From Ananas comosus (Eukaryota; Streptophyta; Magnoliopsida; Poales; Bromeliaceae), in NCBI RefSeq assembly GCF_001540865.1, contig NC_033640.1, positions 4,322,309-4,386,308 on the forward strand: a stretch of DNA of 64,000 nt. The letters are read 5' to 3'. The translations under genes and the position numbers were made by a program. The notes beneath the pieces are model-generated. The model had not been told where the DNA came from. It did not search any database and saw only the letters and a list, made by a program, of their open reading frames with translations. This document shows, piece after piece, positions 1 through 10,470 of the stretch; positions within the stretch are counted from its first letter, which is position 1, and each line of letters starts with the position of its first letter.

Positions 1-530
1 TTCTTCTCTTTCTCCTTCTCTCTCTAGCAAGGGTGTGGGGAGAGTGTGAGGAGGAAAATGAGAAGAAGAGAGAGGGGATGGGTCATATAGACCCTCTATT
101 GTAACAAAATCCAGCTAGGTCCCTCAAAAATCCAAAATTGCATCAGCCCGAACTGGGCAGTTTTCGCCCAGAGGGACCGGTCTCTCCCCAGCAGGGACCG
201 GTCTCTCGCTGCGAACCTAAAAAACCAACGTTCGGGAACCGGTCTCTCCCTGCGCGGGACCGGTCTCTCACTGCGTAGACGCGCTCGGGACCGGTCTCGC
301 CAACCAGGGACCGGTTGCCTCAGGGCTGCCGCAGCACTGCTCACTGGGGGACCGGTCTCTCCTTTCAGGGACCGGTCCCCGAGAGTAAAAACTCTCAGGA
401 CTGTCTAGAATTTCAGTTTTCGAACTTTTTAGGTCGAAAAGCATTCTACAACCCTCCACCAAGTGTGGAAAAGCTCGAAATACATCTAAACACTCGAACC
501 TTGCAATTTGCACAGGTCCAGTGCGTCACA
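1..530 (-). mobile_element. Reverse-oriented LTR fragment (GTAA-CACTGG family), start outside window
   Basis: The right end reads ...GTCCAGTGCGTCACA, the reverse complement of an LTR start of the type TGTAACACACTGGACC seen at 5103, 7230, 25678 and 38921. It is followed by ATTAT (531-535). The same ATTAT precedes the LTR end at 5227, so this is probably the other half of the reverse LTR at 5227-5338 (see findings). It holds an array of eight ACCGGT palindromes (176-376) and, reading on the minus strand, a TATA-like TCTATATGACC at about 83-93 followed by a CT-rich leader. The family name is only a working label. Confidence 0.75.
176..376. repeat. ACCGGT palindrome array, GGGACCGGTCTC flavour (8 copies)
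   Basis: Eight exact ACCGGT cores start at 176, 197, 238, 259, 290, 310, 351 and 371, most within GGGACCGGTCTC or GGGACCGGTCCC. Spacers are 13-41 bp and unique. The array lies upstream (minus-strand sense) of the LTR TATA-like box. Confidence 0.9.
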
Positions 531-1344
531 ATTATAGTATTTTAAGTAGCGCTAATATCACCAAAACGATGGACTTAAGCTGCTCTCGGGTTACAGTTTT
601 CTGGAAAGTGTACCGGTACACCTTGATGGTTGTACCGGTACAGAAAGTGTACCGGTGACAACTCGATGGTTGTACCGGTACAAGTGGGATTTTCTGCCAA
701 CCCGAGGCTCGGGTTGCTGTCGCGCAGGATTTGTACCGGTACACTTTCCCGTGTACCGGTACACTTTGTTCTGCGAGCTGTTTTTGTTGAGGGATATTTT
801 TGCATTTGTTGCAACTCTATTTGTACACACCCCAGCCCCCTTAGGAGCTCTTTTGAGCTCTAACCAGAGGAGAAACAAGGTGAGGCTTCCTCCACTTGTT
901 TGATTTTCATTTTTGATGGATTATTGCAATGTTTGATCTCCTCTCTCTTACTTTTCCTTATTTTTGTTGGTCTCCATGGGAGAAGCTTGGATTTCAGGAT
1001 TGGAGCTTGCTTGAAGTTTGATCTTCAACCCTAGCTCACTTGCTAGCTTGAATTGGTGCTTTGGAGAGGTTAGTAAGCTTAAACTCCTCTTTGATCCATG
1101 TTTTAGTGGATTTTACTTGTGGGAACCCTAGATTGAGCTTAGTAGGGTTAGAAATGGAGATTTTTGATTAGAGGCTTTTGGAACCTAATTGATGGGCTTA
1201 GAACCTTTGTTTAGGTTGGATTAGTGGGCCTCTAACTCCCTTTTGGAGATCGAGAGAGCGTTCTTTGCATTCGATGAGTTTTCTTCACCATAGCTTGAGT
1301 TACTTAATGATTGAGCCAATGATTGTTCGTAACGTTCGTGTATC
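531..1344 (+). mobile_element. LTR G interior (duplicate copy of 5388-6201)
   Basis: Forward LTR of the GTAA-CACTGG family, entered at the ATTAT target site of the reverse LTR. It carries six TGTACCGGTACA-type palindromes (ACCGGT at 612, 633, 650, 673, 735, 755), a TTGCAACTC block near 810, a weak TATA (CTATTTGTA) and a splice-donor-like AAGGTGAGG near 880. It is cut by the N at 1345. Confidence 0.75.
612..760. repeat. ACCGGT palindrome array, TGTACCGGTACA flavour (6 copies)
   Basis: Six ACCGGT cores, five inside a perfect or near-perfect GTACCGGTAC palindrome. Repeated at 5469-5617 in the duplicate copy. Confidence 0.9.
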
Positions 1345-1345
1345 N
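1345..1345. other. Single-N assembly join
   Basis: One N interrupts LTR G. The left flank duplicates sequence found after the next single N (5339). Confidence 0.9.
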
Positions 1346-1502
1346 CCTGGCTGGCAAGGCCCAAGTGGGCCGTGCCGTGCCGGGCCGCCCGGCCTAGGCC
1401 CGCTTCGGGCTGTGCCATGCCGGGCCGTCAAGCCACAAAGGACTGGCCCAGCACGGCTCGGAGTCTCGGGCCGGCCCGGCCCGGCCCGTTTTACATCCCT
1501 AT
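1346..1502. mobile_element. hAT-type transposon end (GGGCC-rich)
   Basis: GC-rich run of GGGCC/GGCCC units ending in GGCCCGTTTTACATCCCTA; reverse complement TAGGGATGTAAAACGGGCC is typical of plant hAT (Ac/Ds-like) terminal inverted repeats. Only one end is visible; the other is lost at the N. No transposase is seen. Confidence 0.5.
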
Positions 1503-1626
1503 CTGCGCCATTAACGACCATGTGCAAAATATTGATTTATGTGTGTTTTAGGAAACAGCCCAATTTCCACAATCACACACACACACACACTAGCATATGT
1601 TTTCAAGCAAAAGTGCAATGTAGTCC
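1503..1626. other. Short unassigned stretch with (CA)n
   Basis: Only a 17-nt CA microsatellite (1574-1590) is recognisable. Confidence 0.5.
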
Positions 1627-4600
1627 TATAAGGACTGAGAATTTGGCAGGATAGCTAAACTCTCTGTTGATGATGTTTTTGTGTGTATTTTAATTACAAA
1701 AGCACTTGTCAAGTTTCGGTGGAAAACGAGTTAAAATAGAGATTTTACGCGATCATTACTTTTCACTTAAAGTGAATAGTAGCCCGGGTTTCCGGAGGCC
1801 ACGATGTAGAGTTGGCTTCTAGCGCGTATCGGACTCCGTTCATAGCGATCCAATAGCTCGTTTTCAGTGGTCTGACTATTCTGGAACCATTGGTGCTGAC
1901 GGATTTCAGGTTTGACGCACGAATTTCGAGAAAATAGGGGATACATATATTTTATGTATTTGTGTGTAGTTTTGTCTTTTGGAGAGAGGATGGGTTTCGT
2001 CGTGAATTTGCGATCAAACCAGGTAAAACAAAGTAGTGGATTTGTTGTCTCTGTCGTGCTGATCGCATTGGTATGATCCGTTCCCAAATCTGTCGGACGG
2101 ATCTCCTGATATCGCACGCTTATCGAGGAGGGGTCACAAGTGGAGAAACGGTAATTTTGCAAAAAGCCCTACATTTTATGTACTGTTTTCCGTAAATTGA
2201 ACTTGGAGGTGTGTTCGTTCGTTTTACTCGTGCTGTGAGGGACCCGATTCTAAATATCAGGTTATGAGGGACTTTTGCGCAATTTGGAGTTTGGAATATA
2301 TAGTCTTCTAGGGATTTGCACCATGCAAACCCTAACCCTAGCTCCCAGCTAACCCTAGCTGCCTCTACTCCCTCACTTCATGCACCGCGCGCCCTCGACC
2401 ACCGTCGACCCAACCCCGGCCGGCCAGCCCCGGCCAACACGACCTTCTCCTTCCTCCCCATCTACTCCACCACCTCCCTCCCTGTTCGCATTGGCCCAGG
2501 GCGGTGCAGGGCACTCCCCTCTCTCGGGCCCCTCTCCGGTGACACCCCTGAACTCCGGCGACCTCCCCCGGCCGGCCGCTGTCGCCAATGAGCGTAGCAG
2601 CCACGTTTACTATAGCCGGCGGCCTTCCTGGGCGAGTTCGGGCTCGGGTTGCACCACCACCGCCGCCGCCGCGCCTCCTTGCCACATCCGGCCGTTGCCG
2701 CCGACCTCAAGGAAGTCATCGCAGCCGCCTCGGCCAGCCCCGAGCCGCCGTTGCACGCCACCCGCGAGCCCCAGCCGTGGGCTCCTTTTTTTTGCTCGCC
2801 GCCGCAGCCGCTCCACCGCGCCACCTCGCCGCCGGCCAGGGGTCCCGACCCCTGCCTCCGGGTAAGGGGACCACCCACTAGCCGGGGCTTGAGCTGTCGT
2901 GCCTCCGGCACCCACCTGGGTGATGCCCTAGCTCGCGCATAGTGCATGCCCGAGGATATCTTCATGGCGGTCTTTGTTTTCGGCCATTCGAGGCTCTAGT
3001 GAGTCCCCAAAGTGTGAGCACTGCACTCCTAGGACCCTGTGGAGCGTCGTGCTCTCCTTCGCTGCTATCCGTGAAGCTTCTTTGTGCGCGACAACCGCGG
3101 CCGCTTCCGGAACCAAGTTTTTGGTGGTTTTCCTGCTGTTTTGCAACCGTCCAGCCACCGTTTTCACCCCAGACAGCGTGCATAGGCATCCTTGCATTGA
3201 GTCAATCCAAATCGGCTAGTTGGTTGGATCTGTTGTGACGCAGATCAGGGTAACGAGCCTTGAACACATTATTTATGTTTTATTTTATGTAGTAGCTAGC
3301 GTGATAATGGGTTTGTGCTTCTTTTTTAGGCGATCCGAGGCTGTTCCGATGCCTCCGGAGGTGAGCACGGTGATCGTTGGTCAGTGCTAATCACGAAGCT
3401 CACCTCACTTTGGATCAACGGACTCCGAATCGGCATTTTCGGCACAGTTTTTCCGAAGTGCGTGCTGTTGGCTGAATGTTCGAGTCGCTCCTGTGCCTCC
3501 CACAGTGAGCCGTTGTGCTCCGGCTTGTGAGCACGGCCTCCGGCACGTCGAGACCTATCAATACGTGTCTCGGCGAACCTCGAAGTCTTCGGTTTGCGTT
3601 AACGAGCCACAAAATCACTTTATTTACATAAAATAATAGGATTTTATGTAAATGTAGGAACTTTTATGCAATTGTGCATCTTGTGGCTACTGTGGGCAGT
3701 ACGTATGTGTATATGGTGACCTCTGGACTGATTGTCCAATGTCCGATAGCCTTCGCGAAAATCGATTGTCGATTTCGGTGCGTTTTTCGGTGAAATTCGC
3801 CTGCGGAATGCGGTTTCGGCTCGAATTTCATTCGACGGTGTGTGTTTGCCCTGAGTTGTGTTGCTGAGCCTTGTCGGCTAGTTACCATCATCATATCGTG
3901 AGTTCGAAGATGACAGGTGAGCGACGGTGGGTTCCGGTGTCGAAATTGATATTTCCGAGAACCCGGTTGCGAACAATTATTCGGCGATAATTGTTTACTT
4001 GTGTAATCTTGTGTTTGCTGCCAAGATGTCCAAATCAGTGTGTTTTATGGCAGTGGGTGACTCGTGGCACGAGTTGGTGAGTTTCGGGACACTTAGTAGG
4101 TCCCGACGGCGTCTCGGTGTGATTTTTAGGACTTCCGGCAAGTTTACGCTGATCGGTTTTGGGAAATCGATTTCGAAAATTTGTGTGGGGTTTGTGAGCT
4201 GGGTATGTTGGATTGGTGGGTTGGTAACTAACCCGGTGGATCTTCGTAGGTCCGGTTGACTTGTTGCGCACCTCGGTTCTCGACGTAATAGTGATAGATG
4301 GGTGCTTTGAGCTGGTAGTCGGTGAGATCATTTCACTTTTCTCTGTTCTTCTATATCAGTATTGTAATCTCTACATGTCGGTTGCATTGCTTATCATTCA
4401 TTCATCTATACTTGTTGCTTGCATGATGATAGTTGTTGATAGACATGTAGAGCAGGCTTGCATATGTATCTGTGGACGTTGGGTCTAGGCAACACATCAA
4501 CTCCTTTGTCGTGTGTTTCAATCTAGTTGATCATGGTTCGGCATTGTACTCCCTTGCATTTGGCTTCGGCCAAGGCACCGGTTTTCTATCGGTTTTCGTA

Positions 4601-5102
4601 TTGAGCATATAAGCATGATTTAGTCACAGCACTGTGTATTCTAGACACCGGTTTGTTTGGCCAAACCAGGGGGTGTACGTATCCAGATAGGTCAGTGGTG
4701 GACGCATAAATCAAGTAAGTGTATGCTCTATGACAGGCAACGCTTGAGGTCTGCGGACTAATTTGGCTACCAGATTGGGTTTGATTTTGGATTATATACC
4801 CTTGAGGCATTTGTTCAGTCGAATGCCCTAGAGACCCCGCCAAGCTTTGTTGGCAGTTTACTACCGCTATCTTTGAAGACCAGATTCAGTGGATACGTGA
4901 CGGAGGGGTTTCGATGAGTTTTCTAGTGAAATCGCGGATAGAACGCGGTTTCGCATTGCAATGAGTATTCGGCTGCGTGGTCGTCTTGAAAATTATTGCA
5001 TAGCCTCGTTGGCTCGCTGTGGGGGTCACCTCGTGTGTTTGGAAGTAACAAACGAGCGACAGAGATTTTCGGGGCCAAAGTGGACACTTCCGAAAGCCCG
5101 GT
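1627..5102 (+). mobile_element. Degenerate LTR of the GC-rich (P) family, copy 1
   Basis: Colinear with the well-defined solo LTR at 32456-36285 through most of its length: the TATAAGGACTGAG start (TGTAAGGACCGAG in the other copy), the AATTACAAAAGCACT block, a TATA box with telo-boxes, a GC-rich 2380-2940 block, GCGATCCGAGGCTGTTCCGA at about 3330, and GGCAACACATC at about 4490. It carries about 400 bp extra around 3640-4050 and diverges after about 4850; a bona fide 3' LTR end is not seen. Many reading frames cross the GC-rich part but none resembles a protein family. Confidence 0.65.
2295..2340 (+). promoter_or_regulatory. LTR promoter: TATA box plus telo-box
   Basis: AATATATAG at 2295-2303 is followed by the plant telo-box AAACCCTAACCCTA (2327-2340). 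The P-family copy at 33124-33182 has the same order. Confidence 0.55.
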
Positions 5103-5226
5103 TGTAACACACTGGACCTTTGCAAATTGCGAGATTTGAGTGTTTGATCTGTGTTCCGAGTTTTTCTAGATATTCTGGAGGGTCATGGACAGTGTTCCGA
5201 CCTATGGCTCGTATCCCGAGAATTAT
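5103..5226 (+). mobile_element. LTR G, 5' end
   Basis: Begins TGTAACACACTGGACC and runs to the ATTAT target site (5222-5226) of the reverse LTR. Continues at 5388 after the insertion. Confidence 0.75.
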
Positions 5227-5387
5227 TGTCACGCCCCGGGACCGGCGGAGGCCCTCCCGGTAGCGTGCCCAGACCCGCCATATGTCTACACATATAAGGC
5301 GTCTACAATAAAAGCGGAAGTAAAAGCAAGTAATAGAANCATCTAAACACTCGAACCTTGCAATTTGCACAGGTCCAGTGCGTCACA
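5227..5387 (-). mobile_element. Reverse solo LTR with its middle missing at the N
   Basis: Starts TGTCACGCCCCGGGACC (reverse of a GGGGCGTGACA LTR end) and closes with ...AGTGCGTCACA at 5387. ATTAT flanks both sides (5222-5226 and 5388-5392), a perfect 5-bp TSD. Relatives are about 2.5 kb, so some 2.3 kb is absent at the N at 5339. Confidence 0.75.
5339..5339. other. Single-N assembly join inside an LTR
   Basis: The N stands for missing LTR interior; 1-482 is the likely right part of that interior. Confidence 0.85.
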
Positions 5388-7229
5388 ATTATAGTATTTT
5401 AAGTAGCGCTAATATCACCAAAACGATGGACTTAAGCTGCTCTCGGGTTACAGTTTTCTGGAAAGTGTACCGGTACACCTTGATGGTTGTACCGGTACAG
5501 AAAGTGTACCGGTGACAACTCGATGGTTGTACCGGTACAAGTGGGATTTTCTTCCAACCCGAGGCTCGGGTTGCTGTCGCGCGGGATATGTACCGGTACA
5601 CTTTCCCGTGTACCGGTACACTTTGTTCTGCGAGCTGTTTTTGTTGAGGGATATTTTTGCATTTGTTGCAACTCTATTTGTACACACCCCAGCCCCCTTA
5701 GGAGCTCTTTTGAGCTCTAACCAGAGGAGAAACAAGGTGAGGCTTCCTCCACTTGTTTGATTTTCATTTTTGATGGATTATTGCAATGTTTGATCTCCTC
5801 TCTCTTACTTTTCCTTATTTTTGTTGGTCTCCATGGGAGAAGCTTGGATTTCAGGATTGGAGCTTGCTTGAAGTTTGATCTTCAACCCTAGCTCACTTGC
5901 TAGCTTGAATTGGTGCTTTGGAGAGGTTAGTAAGCTTAAACTCCTCTTTGATCCATGTTTTAGTGGATTTTACTTGTGGGAACCCTAGATTGAGCTTAGT
6001 AGGGTTAGAAATGGAGATTTTTGATTAGAGGCTTTTGGAACCTAATTGATGGGCTTAGAACCTTTGTTTAGGTTGGATTAGTGGGCCTCTAACTCCCTTT
6101 TGGAGATCGAGAGAGCGTTCTTTGCATTCGATGAGTTTTCTTCACCATAGCTTGAGTTACTTAATGATTGAGCCAATGATTGTTCGTAACGTTCGTGTAT
6201 CGCTCCTTTTGTTACCTTTAGGGTATTAGAAGAGTAGTGGACACCTTCGTCGGTGCAAACGAAGGATTTCGCGAGTCTCGGTGGGTTTGACTTCATGGAT
6301 TTGGGGAGAAATGTCCCGTATGTCATTTGTATTTGTCGTTTCATCGAAATGCATGCATATTCATGCTAGATAGAAATTTTATAAATTTTAGAATACTTAA
6401 AATGCATGTGTTATGTATCATGAAAATTCAACTCTATATAGTAGAGTCATATGTGTATTAAGCATGCATATGAAAAGTATTCTTATTGTATGATGGAAAC
6501 AAGTCTCATGTGAGGAAAATGACTAGATTTGGGTACTCTTGAACCTAAAACGCATGCTTGGACTTGATGAACAAAAGTACCATAAAAGGGCACTCGAGCT
6601 AGACAACTGTTAAATTGCAACATAGAGACATGATGACATAGAGATAGGCAATTGTGACATCGATTATATTCCATATTTTAGACATGATGACATAGTGATA
6701 GGCCATTGAGACATATGTTATATTCCATATTTTAGACATGAGGACTTGGTACTTGAGACAGACTTTTACGCTTGCTTACCTTTATGCTCATTCGCACATA
6801 CTTGTAAGGGTCGCTCCCTACAAGCTGGCACTCCGGAGATAGCCATCGCGACATATGCTCGCCCGTGCGGGATTGGGCGCCGAAGTGGATTGCCGTGGGG
6901 AGGGCTCATTCCTAGCGTGGGGATGTTGACTACCACGGGGCCATTAGGCACGGCGCAGGCCAGACAGCCTATGGGTGGGTCTTACAAGATTGGAACTATG
7001 AGTAGTTAATATAACAAGTGGGCTTGGATTAGAATAGTAAACAATGACATCTTACTATTTGCGTTGTGGACATTATGTTGGTTATATATTCATACTTATT
7101 CATGTTAGAATAGTTTTCTTATTTGTGCAAAATCATGCTAAGTAGAGATATCATGTTGTAGTAAGCTTTCATGTTATTAGCACTTGGTTTATTTCATACT
7201 TGTACTTACCCCCCCTTTCGCTTTTGGGC
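5388..7229 (+). mobile_element. LTR G, main part
   Basis: Continuation of LTR G: six ACCGGT palindromes (5469-5617), leader and the conserved CCCTACAAGC...CTCCGGAG block near 6810-6900, up to TGGGC (7225-7229), the target site of solo LTR H. Confidence 0.75.
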
Positions 7230-7431
7230 TGTAATGCACTGGATCTTGCAAATCGCAAGATTCGAGTGTTTGATCTGTGTGTGGAGCCTCTCCACAGTTT
7301 TTGGAGGGTCGTTGATAGTATTCCGACCCCTGGCACGCATCCCGAGGATGTTGGTTTGAGACTTGGCACCAAAATCCCGAAACTGGAATTTTTGGTCAGC
7401 TCTCGGGTAGCCTGCAGCAGAGCTTGTACCG

Positions 7432-7605
7432 GAACAAGGTTGGTCTTGTACCGGTACAAGGTTGGTCTTGTACCGGTACAAGGTTGATGGTTGTACCGGT
7501 ACAGCCATCGGGCTTGTACCGGTACAGAGCCGCAGACCCAGCAACCCGAGCCTCGGGTTTGCAATTTCGTCGGCCTTGTATCGATACAAGAACCCGTGTA
7601 CCGGT
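7432..7605. repeat. ACCGGT palindrome array in LTR H
   Basis: Exact ACCGGT at 7450, 7472, 7495, 7518 and 7600, mostly in TTGTACCGGTACAAG, plus degenerate GTACCGGAAC (first) and GTATCGATAC (near 7579). The latter keeps the dyad although the core changed to ATCGAT. Confidence 0.9.
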
Positions 7606-9308
7606 ACAAGGAGGCAGTTTTCACGCAGTCCGAACTGCAGGCGGTTTTTCGCGTTTGTGTCTAATCTATTTAGCACCCACGCCCCTTAGGGCACCTCTTG
7701 AGCTCAGATCACAGGGAGGAGAAGGTAGGGCACCCCTCCTCACCATCTTTTTGGATTTCATCCCTTTTTAGCTTGGATTTTGGTGGATTAAACCCTCCTT
7801 TTTGCTTCTTTTGCTTGTTGGAAGCTTTTCCACCATTGGAGCTTGATCTTGGAGCTTGGGGTGAGGGAGATCTCCACTCTTGGAGGATTTTGATCCTTGT
7901 TTGAAGCTTCTTAAAGGTTAGTAGCTCATCCTCTTCCTCTAAATTAGATTTTTATTGGCCTCTTTGTGATGAAACCCTAGAATAAGGTTTTAGGGCTTAA
8001 ATTGGGCATTTTGAATCTAGGGCTTTTGAAGCTAGATTGAGTGGATTAGAGGCTTCCATTAGGTTGGATTTGAAGGGTTTTCACTCTCATTTGGAGATTG
8101 AGAGAAGATTTCACCTTACAAGGTGAGTTTTGCGCCTTTTCTTGTATTGGTTAATGTTTAACCTAGGAGTTGTTCACCCGATGGTTGTAACTCTTCGTTT
8201 CACATCCTTAGGGTATTAGGAGACTAGAGGACACCCTCGTTGGAGCGAACGAGGAGTTTCGTTGTCATCGGTGGGTTTGGCTTCGTGGAAATGGGGCGAA
8301 ATGGCCCCTATGCTCTTTCTACTTGTTGTAAAATATTTTTAAATTCATTTCTATGCTAAATGGAATTTATATGAATTTTAGAGCACTTAAAATGCATGCC
8401 TTGTGTATTATGAAAAATTTCACTATATAGTAGAGCTATATGAGTAGAACGCATGCATACGGGAAAAGTGTTCATTTTGCAAGTGGAAAGTAAATCTCTT
8501 ATGAGGATCGTGACTTGGAACATGTACTTTGAAACATAGTTGCCATGCTTTGACATAGAAAAACAAGAGTGTCATCAAGGGGCACTTGAAACTAGTAAAC
8601 TATTAAACTGCAACATAGAGACATATTGATAGGCCACTACGTATCTGCTATATTCCATGTTAGAGACATGATGACATAGAGATAGGCCATTGAGATACTT
8701 GATATATTCCATGTTGTTAGACATGAGGACTTGGTACTTGAGACGGATCATTGCTTGCTTGCCATTTGTGCTCATTCGCACATGCTTGTGAGGGTCGCTC
8801 CCTACAAGCCGGCACTCCGGAGATAGCCATCGCGACATATGCTCGCCCGTGCGGGATTGGGCGCCGAAGTGGATTGCCGTGGGGGAGGCTCATCCCTAGA
8901 GTGGGGATGTTGACTACCACGGGGCCATTAGGCACGGCGCAGGCCAGACAGCCTTCGGGTGGGTCTTATATGATTGGGACTTGGTGACAGAACATGCTAT
9001 GTGAACTTTATAACTGTTAAAGTGGACTTGGACTAGAATAGTAAACAATGACATCTTTACTATTACATTGTGGACTTTGGGTAGTTGCATAATCATGCTT
9101 TATATGTTGGGTGTTCATGTGCATATAGCTAGTAGTTGCTTCCTTACTTATGTAAATTATGCTAAGTAGAGGTATCATGATTATTGGGTACTCGTTTATT
9201 TATTTACTTACAGTGCATTTATCGCTTTTGTTATAATGTACACTGACCCTTTTTCTATAGTTTCGGGCCTAGTGGTGCATTTCACTGAAGTCAGTAATTG
9301 CCCACTGG

Positions 9309-9328
9309 GAACTATTATTTAATAGTTC
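9309..9328 (+). other. Conserved LTR hairpin (stem 9, loop 2)
   Basis: GAACTATTA TT TAATAGTTC is a perfect inverted repeat. Equivalent hairpins with different stem bases occur in most LTRs of the window at the same relative place, just upstream of a pyrimidine-AG site. Confidence 0.7.
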
Positions 9329-9756
9329 TCACGCCCCTGTTTCTATGTTTCCTTTTCAGAGCCTTCGGCACCGGCGGAGGCACGGGATCGCGGCAAGGGT
9401 GTCGCGTAGCTAGCTCGCGGAGAGTTCTTTTGCGCTAGGTGGTTACTCCTCCATTTTATATTTTGAGAGAGAGGAAAGGTTTTGTACCATGTATAGAGAG
9501 ACCACCTTGTACTCCTTTTAGCACTTGTTATGGGATCCCTATTGTACTTACTTTATGTTTTTATTTAGTGGACTTTCAGCTTTATGTCCTTTCCTTGTTA
9601 TAGAACTAGTTATACAATGCTCTGATATCACTAGATCTCTTGTATTATTGTTTTATCTATCGAAATTTTTGTAGACGCCTTATATGTTTTAGACGTATGG
9701 CGGGTCTGGACACGCATCGGGTAGGCTTCCGTTGAGCCCCGGGGCGTGACATGGGC

Positions 9757-9943
9757 CTAGTGGCGCATTTCACTGAAGTCAGTAATTACCCACGGGGAAC
9801 TATTATTTAATAGTTCCCACGCCCTCAGTTTTATGATTTTATTTCAGAGCCTTCAGCACTGGTGGAGGCATGGGATTGCGGCAAGGGGATCGCTTAGCTA
9901 GCTAGCGAGGAGCGTTTCTTTTGCTTATTAGGTGGATTACTCT
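9757..9943 (+). mobile_element. LTR G, 3' part, truncated
   Basis: Resumes after LTR H with CTAGTGGCGCATTTCACTG and the hairpin at 9797-9816. Similarity to LTR H stops near 9943, about 300 bp before the expected end. Confidence 0.65.
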
Positions 9944-10470
9944 CCTTTTTGTTTGTATCTCTCCCTTTTGTTCACAGCAACAAAGAAACCCCTCTCCCTC
10001 TCATTTCCCTCTTTCTTTCTCTAGAGATCACCTCCAAGAGCAAGAAGGAGAAGTTGGAGAGGGCTTTGAAGGTGGATTTTGGAGGGTTTGAAGGTTTGGG
10101 TCTCTCCTACAAGGTGGACATTGGAGAGCTAGTGGGCTAAAGTGAGTTATTTTGCAAGAATGGTTCTAGGGTTTAGATTTATACCCTAATTTTTTGGATT
10201 TTGGTCTTCTTGCAAAGTTAGAAACCCTCTTGAGGCATGAACTCCATGAAAATCCATGGCAGCTTCATGAGCTCTCATGGTGAACTCCTAGGGTTAGCTT
10301 TAGATGCCCTAGGAATGGTTGGAATAGTTTAGAAAATGGTATTAGAGAAGTTCTAGAGGCTTAACAAGCTTACATTTGCTTGTTCCAAATATCAAACCAA
10401 GAGAATGCTATGGTGACATTATTAGGGCACCAAATTTGGGGTTTTGTCCTAGGTTGTTTCTGAGGTAAAT
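9944..10470 (+). mobile_element. Fragment of J-type LTR
   Basis: Resembles 11740-12240: CT-rich leader, CTCTAGAGATCA, AGAAGGAGAAG, a GGTGGATTTTGGAGG block and a TTGGGGTTTTGTCCTAGG block. Ends at TAAAT where a reverse LTR begins. Confidence 0.55.

Larger units (their letters stand above)
483..1344. repeat. 862-bp direct duplicate of 5340-6201
   Basis: Matches 5340-6201 over 862 bp with about three mismatches (for example near 690 and 727). The match stops exactly at the N at 1345 here and begins exactly after the N at 5339 there. That pattern fits overlapping contig ends better than a biological duplication. Confidence 0.9.
7230..9751 (+). mobile_element. Solo LTR H (GTAA-CACTGG family), TSD TGGGC
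   Basis: Starts TGTAATGCACTGGATC and ends GAGCCCCGGGGCGTGACA. The 5-bp TSD TGGGC is perfect (7225-7229 and 9752-9756). With 2522 bp and no internal domain it is a solo LTR from recombination between two LTRs. It holds five exact and two degenerate palindromes (7432-7605), and a hairpin at 9309-9328 followed by a TTTTCAG acceptor-like site at 9354-9359. Confidence 0.93.

Noticed and set aside
591..878. Open frames rich in VPVQ, YRYK and CTGT words across the palindrome arrays
   Set aside because: All frames on both strands give similar words because the DNA is palindromic; no conserved protein.
1380..1502. GGGCC run as subtelomeric or rDNA-like repeat
   Set aside because: The terminal TTTTACATCCCTA fits a hAT end better.
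2327..2340. AAACCCTAACCCTA as an interstitial telomere
   Set aside because: Only two units, positioned 25 bp after a TATA box: a telo-box.
2316..2965. Same type of frames in P copy 1
   Set aside because: Not conserved in frame between the two P copies.
7432..7605. CRISPR-like look (palindromic repeats with unique spacers)
   Set aside because: Repeats of only 6-14 bp, uneven spacing, plant LTR context and no cas genes.
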